Shown here: positions 21,758 through 30,454 of the stretch, piece by piece
Position numbering within the stretch: position 1 is the stretch's first letter
Layout: each line of letters starts with the position of its first letter
Notes under the pieces: generated by a model
What the model was told of the DNA's origin: nothing
What the model saw: the letters and a program-made list of their open reading frames with translations, nothing else
The model's database searches: none
Position numbers and translations under genes: made by a program
Source of the DNA: JAXLYE01 sp046351595
GTDB lineage: Bacteria; Myxococcota_A; Polyangia; Palsa-1104; JAEUJZ01
Assembly (NCBI GenBank): GCA_046351595.1
Contig: JAXLYE010000002.1
Span: 558,001-622,000 of the forward strand
Direction: 5' to 3'
Length of the DNA: 64,000 nucleotides

Positions 21758-22028
21758 CGTCGTCTCCCTCTGTTCATGCGTAAGCACAAAGCAGGGTCCG
21801 TGCCAGCGCGCAGACACTCCGTGCTCGGCGGAGCGGACTCCCAATCGGGTCGCGCGGCGCTCGCCGTGGCCGGATTCAAACCGCTGCTGGCGCGGATCCA
21901 GCCGGATCGAGGCCGTTGCAGGAGCAACTCCGGCCGGCTACGGAGCTGAATCTGCACGCGTCCGATGAGTGCACACGGAAGTGCTGTCGGCACCAAGCTT
22001 GCTTGACGCCTCTCAAGGAGAAATCATC
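21758..22028. promoter_or_regulatory. Divergent promoter region of the terpenoid-like genes
   Basis: This 271-bp gap separates two divergent starts, each with a good Shine-Dalgarno sequence (GAGGGAGA on the minus strand, AAGGAGA on the plus strand). Promoters for both units must lie here or upstream. No clear operator was identified. Confidence 0.5.
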
Positions 22029-23090
22029 ATGCTCGATCGAGCGGAGCTGCTGACCAGCGCACGAAAAAGACAGCGGCCGACCCCGACGGAAGAGCGCGCC
22101 GCACTGCTGCGTCGCATGCTCTGTTGCACGCGGCGGACATACTCCCGCCAGGAGTCCTACGCAGCCTGCACGGAGCTTCTGACCCGCTCAGGTGACTGGA
22201 ATCTGATCATGTCTCCCTCCGTGTCAGCCGAGGTGCGCGCCGGGCTCGCCGCGCTCTACGCAGTCGCGCGCCTCAGCGACGATATCGTCGACGAGCTGCG
22301 CGATCAGGCCGAGCGCGAGGCAGCGCTCATGCAGTGGTCGGACGCAGTGCACCGCGCGCTTCACGAAAAACCGGATCACCCCGTGCTCACGGCTTTTCTG
22401 GATACGGCCGAGCGCTGCGCGATCCCGTACGTCCACCTCGATAGCATGGTTGCCGCCGCGCAGTCAGAGAGCGATCTGAAGCGACTGACCACGTTCGAGC
22501 ACCTGCAGCAGGTCCTGGCCGGTTGGTGCTGGCCGCTCGGGCGCTGCCTGCTGTCGATCTTTGGCGAGCGCAATCCGGCCCTGCTGAGGTACGCAGACGA
22601 TCTGTTCGTTGGGCTGCGGCTCTTGACGCTCCTCTTCAAGCTGCGTGAGGACTACACGCTGCGCAAGCGCATCTACCTGCCCCAGTCCGAGCTCTGGCAC
22701 TTCGGGGTAAGAGAGCAGGAGCTCGACGCTGCCGCCGCAAGCCCGTCTCTGCGCGAGCTGATCCGGGCGCTGTGCGGGCGGGCCCAGAGCCTGCTCGATC
22801 GTGGTCGACCCCTCTTGCGGCTGGTCGGTCAGGAACTGCGGGGTGAGCTGCTCGTGACTCTGGACGCGACCGAGCAGGCGGCGGCCTGCCTGCGCCGCCG
22901 CGAGTTCGATACGCTCGCAGTGCCATCCGGTTGGGGCCACGCGGAGCTGCCGGGTCTGGTCGGCCGTGCGTTCTCGTGGGCGCAGACCTGGACGCTGCGC
23001 CCAGTCTCTCCCCCGCCGGTTGCGCCGCAGAAGAAGGGCAGCCGCCAGGAAGCAGCACGGGCCTTTCTGGGAGTGCTCGGTGACCTCTGA
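22029..23090 (+). CDS. Squalene/phytoene synthase-family enzyme
   Basis: The ATG at 22,029 follows AAGGAGA by eight bases; a GTG at 21,969 is less likely. The 353-residue protein carries both hallmarks of the trans-isoprenyl head-to-head family: the first aspartate-rich motif in YAVARLSDDIVDE and the second region LREDYTLRKRIYLPQSEL, matching the DxxxxRxYLP pattern of phytoene and squalene synthases. These enzymes condense two prenyl diphosphates through a presqualene-type intermediate. The first residue of the second motif (LRED rather than DxxED) is altered, so the chemistry may differ. No carotenoid desaturase or hopanoid set is adjacent. Its divergent partner is the DxDDTA protein. Confidence 0.85.
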   Translation: MLDRAELLTSARKRQRPTPTEERAALLRRMLCCTRRTYSRQESYAACTELLTRSGDWNLIMSPSVSAEVRAGLAALYAVARLSDDIVDELRDQAEREAALMQWSDAVHRALHEKPDHPVLTAFLDTAERCAIPYVHLDSMVAAAQSESDLKRLTTFEHLQQVLAGWCWPLGRCLLSIFGERNPALLRYADDLFVGLRLLTLLFKLREDYTLRKRIYLPQSELWHFGVREQELDAAAASPSLRELIRALCGRAQSLLDRGRPLLRLVGQELRGELLVTLDATEQAAACLRRREFDTLAVPSGWGHAELPGLVGRAFSWAQTWTLRPVSPPPVAPQKKGSRQEAARAFLGVLGDL

Positions 23091-23238
23091 GACGATATGC
23101 GAAAGCCCCCAGCATCGGCAAACAGCGACAGCTGCGGGCCTTGCCAGGTTCCTTTGCAGTCGTCCGCTCGCCTCACCATTTACACATCCAATCCGTAGGT
23201 GTGCTCCACTCGCTGGGCGCGCTGGCCTTGATAGGCTG

Positions 23239-23412
23239 CGTCCACGGGCGCTATATCGGCAGCGCAGCGTCGTGGAGCAGGCGGTCGGCTGGCACAAGGA
23301 GCGCCGCAGCCTGGGCACGCGCTACGAAAAGCTGGCGCTCAACTGCCTGGCCCTCAACCACCTGACCCTCATCGGGCAGTACACCCGGAGGCTTTCGTCA
23401 GACAGAGCCTAG
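23239..23412 (+). pseudogene. Remnant of an IS4/IS5-type transposase (C-terminal piece)
   Basis: The translation SVVEQAVGWHKERRSLGTRY followed by EKLALNCLALNHLTLI resembles the C-terminal end of DDE transposases, including the catalytic glutamate region. Only about 57 codons remain and there is no start of its own; the rest of the gene and its terminal repeats are absent. Confidence 0.65.
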
Positions 23413-23486
23413 CTAGACGCCTGGGATGCCATGCGCGCATCACCCGATGCCCGACGGGGACTTGGACGCGACCCGCAGGCAGGCAC

Positions 23487-23860
23487 TCACGGGCGATTGA
23501 CGAGCTCGATGCGGCGGTTGCAGGCGCGGCCTCCGAGGTGTCGCTGCGCGCCAGCGGCCGTGTCTCGCCGTAGCCCTGGGCGGCCAGCAGCTCGGCGGCG
23601 ATGCCTTGCGTGACCAGCCAGCGCTTGATCTCCTGGGCGCGGTCGTGGGTGAGTCGACGCCCGCAGATGTCGCGAACGGAGCTATCGCTATGGACCTGGA
23701 TCTCGAGCTTGAGGTCAGGAGTCTCGGTCAAGAGCACCAGGATCTGCCGCAGGATCGGCTGGGACTCGGCCCGCTTCAGGCGCTCCTTGTTGAATGCGAA
23801 GCGGAGGCCGCAGATGGTGGCGGAGCCGTTCTTGACGAGCGCCTCGCGCAGCGCCGCCGC
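23487..23860 (-). pseudogene. Broken OmpA-like peptidoglycan-binding domain gene
   Basis: After a TAA at 23,863-23,861 the minus strand encodes a typical OmpA C-terminal domain: ICGLRFAFNKERLKRAESQP, LKLEIQVHSD, then RLTHDRAQEIKRWLVTQGIA and GYGETRPLA. The frame then drifts, but a one-base shift restores the family ending GRACNRRIELVNRP and a stop at 23,487. It therefore has an in-frame stop before the domain and a one-base deletion near its end. The N-terminal part is lost. An OmpA-type lipoprotein or flagellar/T6SS protein is the likely ancestor. Confidence 0.75.
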
Positions 23861-24161
23861 TTAGGCGTGGGCCTCGTGCTCCCAGACCCAGGCCTGCATC
23901 GCCGCCCTGCACGGCCAGCCCCCACCTTCTCTGCTTCCGCCCGCCGCCGGTCCGGCTTGCGTGGCGTGACCCTCTGAACGGTTACCCAAGACGGGACACG
24001 AAATCGCCAGCCACCCCCGCCGCGCTCTTCGGCCCTTTCTCGCGGATCAGGCCTGTTCGAGTCCTCCTGAAAGGAGCAAAACCACGCGGACGCGAAGTCA
24101 TGGGACACGAGAGCAGCTCAATCTTCTTGTCCCCGTGATCAAGGTTGTCTAAGCTTTGGCT
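23861..24161. other. Gene-free stretch upstream of the defence-like island
   Basis: About 300 bp between the OmpA remnant and the HTH gene. No supported reading frame, RNA or repeat was seen. It presumably carries the promoter of the HTH-ATPase-protease operon and may be the island's left border. Confidence 0.4.
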
Positions 24162-24371
24162 ATGGGCATGGCCGCCGGCGAAGACGAGGTGCTGACGATC
24201 AAGGCGGCCGCAGCGGTGCTCGATGTCAGCGAGGCGACCCTGCGGCGCTGGGACAAGGCCGGGAAACTCCGAGCGAAACGTCATCCGATGAATGGGTACC
24301 GGCTGTACCCTCGCCGGCAAGTCCTGGAACTACGGAGGCAGATTCTCTCGGGAATCGAGAAATCGTCATGA
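24162..24371 (+). CDS. Small MerR/excisionase-like HTH protein
   Basis: This product of about 69 residues contains a winged-HTH of the MerR or HTH_17 type: LTIKAAAAVLDVSEATLRRW followed by the wing DKAGKLRAKRHPMNGYRLY. It has no effector domain. Starts at 24,162 and 24,168 are both possible; neither has a strong Shine-Dalgarno sequence. Its stop overlaps the AAA ATPase start in ATGA, so it is co-translated with the ATPase-protease pair and probably autoregulates the operon. Confidence 0.8.
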   Translation: MGMAAGEDEVLTIKAAAAVLDVSEATLRRWDKAGKLRAKRHPMNGYRLYPRRQVLELRRQILSGIEKSS

Positions 24372-25354
24372 AGGCCGACATCCTCAAGCTGCTGCTGCAG
24401 TCCCACGCGGAGGGCGACGAGCCGTCGTTCCGCAAGGCGGCGCTGCAGCTTGCGGCGGCCGAAAGCACCGCTGGTCACGTGCGCGTCGCGGAAGAGATCC
24501 GCGCGATCATCGCCAAGATGCCCGCGACGGCCTTTCGCAAGCAGCAAGGACCCGTTATCGACATCGCCGCGCCCCGTGGCGAGCTCGCCGACATCCTCGA
24601 GGGTGGCCACCGCGAGGAGTGCCTCCGCGACATCGTTTTGCGCCCAGAGACCGAGGAGACGCTCAAGCGTGTGCTTTCCGAGAACCGCTCGCGGGCGCGG
24701 CTTGAGCGGTTCGGTGTGCAGCCGCGACGGCGCCTCTTGTTCCACGGCGCTCCGGGTTGCGGCAAGACGCTCGCCGCCGCGGTGCTGGCGGGCGAGATGG
24801 GCCTGCCGCTGATGACGGTGCGCTTCGACGCGCTCTTCTCGCGCTTCCTCGGGGCCACGGCGGTGCAGCTCCGGGCGATCTTCGCCGAGATGCCGCGTCG
24901 CCCAGGCGTGTACCTCTTCGACGAGTTCGACTCGGTAGCGAAGGCACGTGGCGACTCGCAAGATGTAGGCGAGATGAACCGCGTGGTCACCGCGTTCTTG
25001 CAGCTCATCGACGCCGACGTGAGCGGCAGCATCCTCGTGGCTGCGACCAACCACGTCGAGCTGCTGGATCGCGCCGTTTTCCGACGTTTCGACATAATCG
25101 TGCCCTTCGACAAGCCGACGCGCGAGCAGATTGCAGAGCTGATGAAGCTGCGCCTCTCGACGGTGGGCCTCGGCGACGAGGCGGCCATACGGCTCGCGGC
25201 GCACGCCGAGAGCTGGAGCTTTGCGGATGTCGCGCGCGCTTGTGATGACGCGATCCGCACGATGGCCCTCGACGATCGTGAAGAGATCTCTGAGTGTGAT
25301 GTTGTCCAGGCGCTCGAGGAGCTGAAGCGACGCAGCCTACCGGCCAGGAGCTGA
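24368..25354 (+). CDS. ietA: AAA ATPase, IetA-like
   Basis: The 328-residue protein has an N-terminal helical part and a classical AAA module: Walker A GAPGCGKTLAAA near residue 126, the pore region FSRFLGATA, Walker B YLFDEFDS near 181, sensor 1 AATNHVE and an arginine finger region FRRFD. A C-terminal helical lid follows. AAA ATPase plus subtilase pairs are known as IetAS, described as a plasmid-incompatibility/toxin-antitoxin-like module and later tested as an antiphage system, with IetA restraining or directing the protease. The protease gene begins three bases after this stop, and an HTH gene overlaps upstream. The symbol rests on this pairing and size, not on a search. Confidence 0.8.
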   Translation: MKADILKLLLQSHAEGDEPSFRKAALQLAAAESTAGHVRVAEEIRAIIAKMPATAFRKQQGPVIDIAAPRGELADILEGGHREECLRDIVLRPETEETLKRVLSENRSRARLERFGVQPRRRLLFHGAPGCGKTLAAAVLAGEMGLPLMTVRFDALFSRFLGATAVQLRAIFAEMPRRPGVYLFDEFDSVAKARGDSQDVGEMNRVVTAFLQLIDADVSGSILVAATNHVELLDRAVFRRFDIIVPFDKPTREQIAELMKLRLSTVGLGDEAAIRLAAHAESWSFADVARACDDAIRTMALDDREEISECDVVQALEELKRRSLPARS

Positions 25355-25357
25355 CCC

Positions 25358-27907
25358 ATGGCCGACCCGCGGCTTCCTCTCCTTCGAGGGAAGATCACCT
25401 CGGTGGACACCTATGAAGCGCCTCAGCTGGGGCGTGGCGTTCCGCCCGCGATGCCCTCGCTCGACCCGAAGGCGCATCGCTCCTCGCTGATTCGGCAGCT
25501 CGACGCGATCACGCAACAGGTCAACGCACGCACGGAGAACGCGCGCGACGAGCTCGCCACGCGCGAGATCATCGCCGTGCGTCCAGCAGCGAACGCGCAG
25601 CTCGTGGCGGACCAGCTCGACGACTCGAAGGCGGACGCGCGACTCGTCGGCGTTATGCCAGAGACCGGCACCGTGCTGCTCGATGTGGCGGGCGCAGACC
25701 TCGGCTACCTGCGCGAGAAGATCGAAGCCTTCGCAGACGACGCCAAGGTGATCGCGAAGACGAAGAAGGACGGCACTCCCAAGCTCGACGAACACGGAGT
25801 GCAGGTGACCGCGCGCGCCTCCGAGAAGGCAATCGCGCCGATCGGCAGCATCGGCCTCGCGCAGCTGGAGGATGTCGGCGACGGTAAGAGCCACGTCAAC
25901 GAGATCCCCGAAGACCGCGCAGTATGGTTCGAGATCGGCTGTCGTGGCGGGTATCGCTATCCCGAGCAGGACACCACCAACAGCCGCACGCAGATCGCTC
26001 GTCAGCTCCACCAGCTCGGCGCGGGCCAGAAGCTCGACGAGTTCCTCGGCCCCGAGCAGGTCTACTTCTTCGTGCGCGTTACCCGCGCACAGCTCGCTGC
26101 GCTGCAGGTGGCGTCCGATTGCATCTACGACGTCGACCTCGCGCCGCAGCCTCTGCGCGATCTCAAGCTGCTCGACGATGTCGAGACGAAGGACATCGCG
26201 AACTTCGAGCTCACCCAGCCTCACGAGGATGCCCCGTCGGTCGTCCTCCTCGACACTGGCGTCGCCACCGGGCACCCGCTGCTCAAGTCGGTGATCCTGA
26301 CGGCAACGACGGCGGGGCCTGAGATTCCTTCGCCCGAAGATACGCATGGCCATGGCACAAACATGGCGGGGCTCGCGCTCTACCGCGACGTTGGTGCCGC
26401 CATCGAGCGAGGCAGTGCCGAGGCTCCGCACTGGATCCAGAGCAGCCGGCTTCTGGTCGCGCCCGGCCGGGGCTTGTCATCCGACGAAAACTACGAGAAG
26501 TGGCCGCTCCTCACCGAGCAAGCGGTCCACGCCGCCGAGAAAGCCGACCAGCGCGTACGAAACCGCGCCTTCGTTCTCGCCGTCACGCGCACGATGCAAG
26601 ACCCACCGCTCGACGGGATCGCGCCAACACTGTGGAGCCAAGCCGTCGACCAGATCGCATTCGGCAAGGGAGCGGGCCGACTGATGATCGTCTCAGCGGG
26701 CAACGCGCGCTACGAGCAATGGCTCGCGCTCGCCGAGCAGCATCCGCAGCTTCAGCTCTCGGAGAAGATTCACCAACCTTCGCAAGCGGTGAACGCGCTG
26801 ACCGTTGGTGCCTTCACCATGCGTGTCGAGCTGCCGAACGACGACGCGTATCGAGAGGCACGCGTCGTCGCGCCCAAGCCCGGCGGGATCTCCCCGTACA
26901 CAAGCACGGGGCTCGTTGGCAACGAGTGGTCCATCAAGCCCGACGTCGTGGTCGAGGGCGGCAACCTCGCGATCAGCGGCACGCTCCCCGATGCCACCGT
27001 GCCCACGCTGTCGGCCCTGACGACAAGCATTCAGCACACGCGCGGCAGGCCCGTCGCGTTGATGTCGATGACAAGCGAGGCAGCGGCCCGCGCAGGTCAC
27101 CTCGCGGCGCACATCTGGAAGCTCGAACCAAAGCTTCGGCCCGAGACGGTGCGTGCCCTCATCGTCCACTCCGCGAGCTGGTCGAAGGCGATGTGCGAGG
27201 ACTTCCCCGGCATGAACGACCGTCTTCTCGCGTGCGGCTATGGAGCCCCCAACGAGCGCCTCGCCTCGGAATGCATGCAGGGCGTCGCCACGATCGTCAT
27301 CGAAGACTCGATGCCGAGCGCCGTCATCGAGGAGGAGCCGAAGAAGAAGGCTCCCAAGCGCGCGACGACGAAGACGACGGAGCCGAAGGTTCGGCGCAAG
27401 GTAAAGATCTACCGGCTGCCGGTCCCCGAGAGCCTGCTCACTAACGACGACCCTGATGTCGAACTGCGCGTCACGCTCTCATACTTCACGGAGCCCAACA
27501 AGTTCGGACGGCGCACGTACCACGGCCTCGATCTCAAGTGGGACATGCAGGGCCCGCAGGAGTCGGAGGAAGGGTTCATCCAGCGCATCAACGTTCTCAA
27601 GCGCGCGCAGGACGATGAAGGGAAACGCGTGAAGCCCGCGAAGACCGAGTCGTTCCCGTGGGACATCGGCATCCGGGCGCGAAGCCGAGGTACCGTCCAG
27701 AGTGATCGATGGCACGGCAAGATGTCGGCGCTCGTCGGCGACAAGCTCATCGCGATCGTGCCGGTGCTCGGCTGGTGGGAACAGCGGAAGACACTCAGAT
27801 TCCAGGAGATGAGATTCTCGCTCATCGTCTCCGTGTTTGGCCCGGGCGTCTACACGGCCATAAAGCCGAGGGTCGAGGTCGAGCCGAGCATCACGATAGA
27901 AGTGTGA
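25358..27907 (+). CDS. ietS: Subtilisin-like (S8) serine protease, IetS-like
   Basis: The 849-residue protein has a long N-terminal region (1-280), an S8 domain and a C-terminal beta-rich domain. The triad is visible: Asp in VVLLDTGVATGHP near 296, His in DTHGHGTNMAG near 328, the oxyanion region IVSAGNARY near 446 and Ser in MSMTSEAAARAGH near 571. The usual GTSxAxP around the serine is relaxed to MTSEAAARA. A Lys-rich linker (about 648-665) joins the C-terminal domain. There is no signal peptide, so it acts inside the cell, as expected for IetS, the toxic partner of an AAA ATPase. It follows ietA by three bases. Target proteins are unknown. Confidence 0.82.
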   Translation: MADPRLPLLRGKITSVDTYEAPQLGRGVPPAMPSLDPKAHRSSLIRQLDAITQQVNARTENARDELATREIIAVRPAANAQLVADQLDDSKADARLVGVMPETGTVLLDVAGADLGYLREKIEAFADDAKVIAKTKKDGTPKLDEHGVQVTARASEKAIAPIGSIGLAQLEDVGDGKSHVNEIPEDRAVWFEIGCRGGYRYPEQDTTNSRTQIARQLHQLGAGQKLDEFLGPEQVYFFVRVTRAQLAALQVASDCIYDVDLAPQPLRDLKLLDDVETKDIANFELTQPHEDAPSVVLLDTGVATGHPLLKSVILTATTAGPEIPSPEDTHGHGTNMAGLALYRDVGAAIERGSAEAPHWIQSSRLLVAPGRGLSSDENYEKWPLLTEQAVHAAEKADQRVRNRAFVLAVTRTMQDPPLDGIAPTLWSQAVDQIAFGKGAGRLMIVSAGNARYEQWLALAEQHPQLQLSEKIHQPSQAVNALTVGAFTMRVELPNDDAYREARVVAPKPGGISPYTSTGLVGNEWSIKPDVVVEGGNLAISGTLPDATVPTLSALTTSIQHTRGRPVALMSMTSEAAARAGHLAAHIWKLEPKLRPETVRALIVHSASWSKAMCEDFPGMNDRLLACGYGAPNERLASECMQGVATIVIEDSMPSAVIEEEPKKKAPKRATTKTTEPKVRRKVKIYRLPVPESLLTNDDPDVELRVTLSYFTEPNKFGRRTYHGLDLKWDMQGPQESEEGFIQRINVLKRAQDDEGKRVKPAKTESFPWDIGIRARSRGTVQSDRWHGKMSALVGDKLIAIVPVLGWWEQRKTLRFQEMRFSLIVSVFGPGVYTAIKPRVEVEPSITIEV

Positions 27908-27921
27908 GCAGGAGATTCAAA

Positions 27922-28719
27922 GTGGCGATCAGAACGACAATTAGCTTGACCAACTGGCAGGACGTCGCATCCGGCAAGACGGGAAATCCGGTCGCGGAAC
28001 AAGCGATTCTCCAGATGGCTGACAGCGAAGAACTACTCGTGGAAGACCACGGGCATGCGTATGCGCCTGTCAAACGAGATGGAGCCTGGGATTTGGAACA
28101 AGTGCTCACCGAGGACGAAGTCGCCGATCTGCTGGGCATTCCTCTCCACGAAGCGCACCGGCTCCTTATGGAGGCAGCCGTTCCCGTCTTTCGTACGCGA
28201 GAGCGACTGTTTTCGCCCCAGCAACTCCGTAGCGCTGCCGAATTCAAGAAGAAGATGGAGGAGTATACCGCGTCGCACGGACTGCAGCCTCGCGAAGCTG
28301 CGCTCGAACTCGGATTGACCTTGGAGAGCTACCAACCGCTGGTGAACAACGTCCTCTTTCACTCGAATGGGCGAGTGCTCAAGCCCCTGCTGGAGGCATA
28401 CCGCAACAAGTTCCTTCCTCGAGACAAGATCTGGGGCACTCGCACGTCGCTGCTCAGGGAGTTCGTCGACAACTTCAACCGTGAAAATTCGGCTTCCCAC
28501 GTTGTTCTTCAGCCGTGTGAGGTTGATGACTGTGGTCAGGCTGCGTCAGCGCAGTGCGTGAACCCAGCTTGTCGTGCCGGTACGTCCCCCCGTTTCGTGT
28601 GCCCTGCGCACGAGGAATGGGTGGATATTAGGGACATAAGGCGGCGCCCTCCGGCGCTATGCCCTTCGTGCGCCGCCAGACTTCGTGACGGTCAACTTAC
28701 CGGGTTTTCACTGCTATGA
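27922..28719 (+). CDS. HTH and cysteine-rich (zinc-finger-like) protein in the island
   Basis: The GTG start at 27,922 follows AGGAG by seven bases; the longer frame from 27,709 only overlaps the protease gene. The 265-residue product has a MerR-like HTH (LTEDEVADLLGIPLHEAHRL) near residues 55-100 and a helical middle. The C-terminus carries Cys/His pairs: CEVDDC, CVNPAC, FVCPAH and LCPSC, an arrangement suited to binding two zinc ions. I do not recognise a named family. It starts 14 bp after the protease and its stop overlaps the next start (ATGA), so it is co-expressed with both. It may be the regulator or antitoxin of the following gene. Confidence 0.75.
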   Translation: MAIRTTISLTNWQDVASGKTGNPVAEQAILQMADSEELLVEDHGHAYAPVKRDGAWDLEQVLTEDEVADLLGIPLHEAHRLLMEAAVPVFRTRERLFSPQQLRSAAEFKKKMEEYTASHGLQPREAALELGLTLESYQPLVNNVLFHSNGRVLKPLLEAYRNKFLPRDKIWGTRTSLLREFVDNFNRENSASHVVLQPCEVDDCGQAASAQCVNPACRAGTSPRFVCPAHEEWVDIRDIRRRPPALCPSCAARLRDGQLTGFSLL

Positions 28720-29291
28720 GTCCCGCGATGAAGAACTTTCTCTTCAAGAAGCAGCGCGAGGCACTGAACCAACTGCAGGGGTTGGTGGACGGTGTCGCCG
28801 ATATTGACCCGGCGTCATTCTTCACGCAGTTTGATGACGGCTTTCGGGACAGCGGTGCCTGCGCCAGCGACTTGCTCATCAAGCTCCCCGGCCCTAAGGA
28901 GGCATCTCGGCGAGCGCACCTCCACGTCGAGGAGAGATACTCCACTGTGAACCCACATGACCTCGTCCACTACCGCTACGAGATCTGCTGGCAATTTGAT
29001 CGTGACATCTCTGCGGCCCAAGACGACTACCTACGGGACTCCCTCATCACGCTTCGGCGCGGCGTTCGATTCGACCATCACCCCGGTGCCCAAGACGCGC
29101 ATCACCCCAAGTACCACTGGCATCCGAACGGCTGCTCGGAGTTTCGGCTTGAAAGCGATCGGATGTCGACACTCAAGACGGCGCTCGTCGCCACGATAAT
29201 GTTTGATCGCGAACGGCTCGAGAAGCTGACCGACGCGCGCTTCACCAACTCGATGGCGGAGCTGCGCAAGGCAATTCCTGGGCTCCCGTGA
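28716..29291 (+). CDS. TumE/DUF6516-like protein, possible toxin
   Basis: The 191-residue product starts at an ATG overlapping the previous stop. No signal peptide or membrane helix is seen. The core HYRYEICWQF, VRFDHHPGAQDAHHP and YHWHPNG resembles the His-rich signature of TumE-type (DUF6516) toxin proteins, in which a RYDNxPHH-PHHKH pattern is typical. The resemblance is by eye only and the protein is longer than typical members. An HTH protein overlapping just upstream would be an unusually large antitoxin. An uncharacterised island protein is the alternative. Confidence 0.6.
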   Translation: MSPAMKNFLFKKQREALNQLQGLVDGVADIDPASFFTQFDDGFRDSGACASDLLIKLPGPKEASRRAHLHVEERYSTVNPHDLVHYRYEICWQFDRDISAAQDDYLRDSLITLRRGVRFDHHPGAQDAHHPKYHWHPNGCSEFRLESDRMSTLKTALVATIMFDRERLEKLTDARFTNSMAELRKAIPGLP

Positions 29292-29500
29292 TGGTGGAAT
29301 GGTGCCGCATTCGTCGCGGGACGACACGAATCGGAGAGAGCGTCCCAGCGTAAGCGCCCGCCCCGCCACACATTGACGAACCGGCAGCCTGCCTGGCCTG
29401 ATGTGCGGCTAGGACAATCCCTGATCCAAACGGGCGTGCATACCACACATGAGGTCAAAGTATCCCCGATAACGGCCCTCTGCTCGCTGAAAGCTAACCA

Positions 29501-30454
29501 ATGAAAGTTCTGCTCGATTCAAATGTGTGGCGCTACGTCGCGGACCAGGATGCCGGGTCGAATCTGGTCACCCGCGCTGCGGAGCAGGGTGTCGAAATAG
29601 TTGTTGTGCCAGCGTTGGTCTTCGAGGCACGAGAGCTGAAAAACGATCCCCTTCGAAGAAAGCTCCTCGGACTTCTGGCCCACGGGAGCTGGAAGCGGCT
29701 CATGCCAGAAACCTATCTCGAGGCGGAAGAAATCAAAGCAATAGTCCGTCGCCTGCGGCCAGAATGGGTCGTGAAAAACCCAGACCTTACGGAGGTCAAC
29801 AACCTCCGATTGGATTGGGAGCGCAAGGAAGGGGGATTCTGGTCCAGGGCTCGTGATGACGCATCAGAGCGTGAGACGGACGTGAGTCTTCGCATTGACC
29901 TAGAACACACGCTCGCGCGACAAGAGTCCCAAGCCATCCGGCAACGCATTGTGGAAAGAAAGCAGACACTACCAAGAGAAGTGAACTTGCAAGAAATCCT
30001 TGGGGTGCCACCCACGGCCATTCCTGGCTGGCTGGGTCTGCCTGTCGAATACTGGAGAGTGCCTAGTCTCTTTCATCTCCAGAAAGAGCTAGCTCTGTAT
30101 GCGAGTCCCTTGCGGGAGTGGTTCGATAGCGAGGTTGACGTTGCAGCGATCGGGCGAGCACCAGAATCCCTGACCCAACTCTGGTACTACGAGATAACTC
30201 CGGCAGATGCTCCTCGTCAATGGACGCGCGGGGCATTTGAATTCTTGCAGGCGTTTCACAAGGTGACGCCAGGGACGCCCGTTGATTCGCAGCTAAGCTC
30301 GCATCTAGTCGATGTTGACAAAGTAGTTTCTGCAGACCGTAACTTCGTTCGCTTCGCACAAAAATGCCGAGAAGACGCCCCTTTTCCGCTCGCACAACCA
30401 TTTCTTATCTCGGGAGGAACAAGGGCGGTAGAAAACTTGTTGATGCTACTGTAG
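29501..30454 (+). CDS. PIN-domain-like protein with long insert
   Basis: The N-terminus MKVLLDSNVWRYVAD and the acidic residue in LVFEARELK match the beginning of PIN-domain nucleases; an acidic cluster HLVDVDKVVSADRNFVRF near residue 275 matches the later metal-binding positions. PIN domains normally span 120-150 residues, so this 317-residue protein carries about 150 extra residues between the motifs, largely helical and charged. PIN proteins cut RNA or DNA and are common toxins. It stands alone, 209 bp after the TumE-like gene, in DNA with lower G+C than either flank. No antitoxin gene follows. Confidence 0.65.
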   Translation: MKVLLDSNVWRYVADQDAGSNLVTRAAEQGVEIVVVPALVFEARELKNDPLRRKLLGLLAHGSWKRLMPETYLEAEEIKAIVRRLRPEWVVKNPDLTEVNNLRLDWERKEGGFWSRARDDASERETDVSLRIDLEHTLARQESQAIRQRIVERKQTLPREVNLQEILGVPPTAIPGWLGLPVEYWRVPSLFHLQKELALYASPLREWFDSEVDVAAIGRAPESLTQLWYYEITPADAPRQWTRGAFEFLQAFHKVTPGTPVDSQLSSHLVDVDKVVSADRNFVRFAQKCREDAPFPLAQPFLISGGTRAVENLLMLL

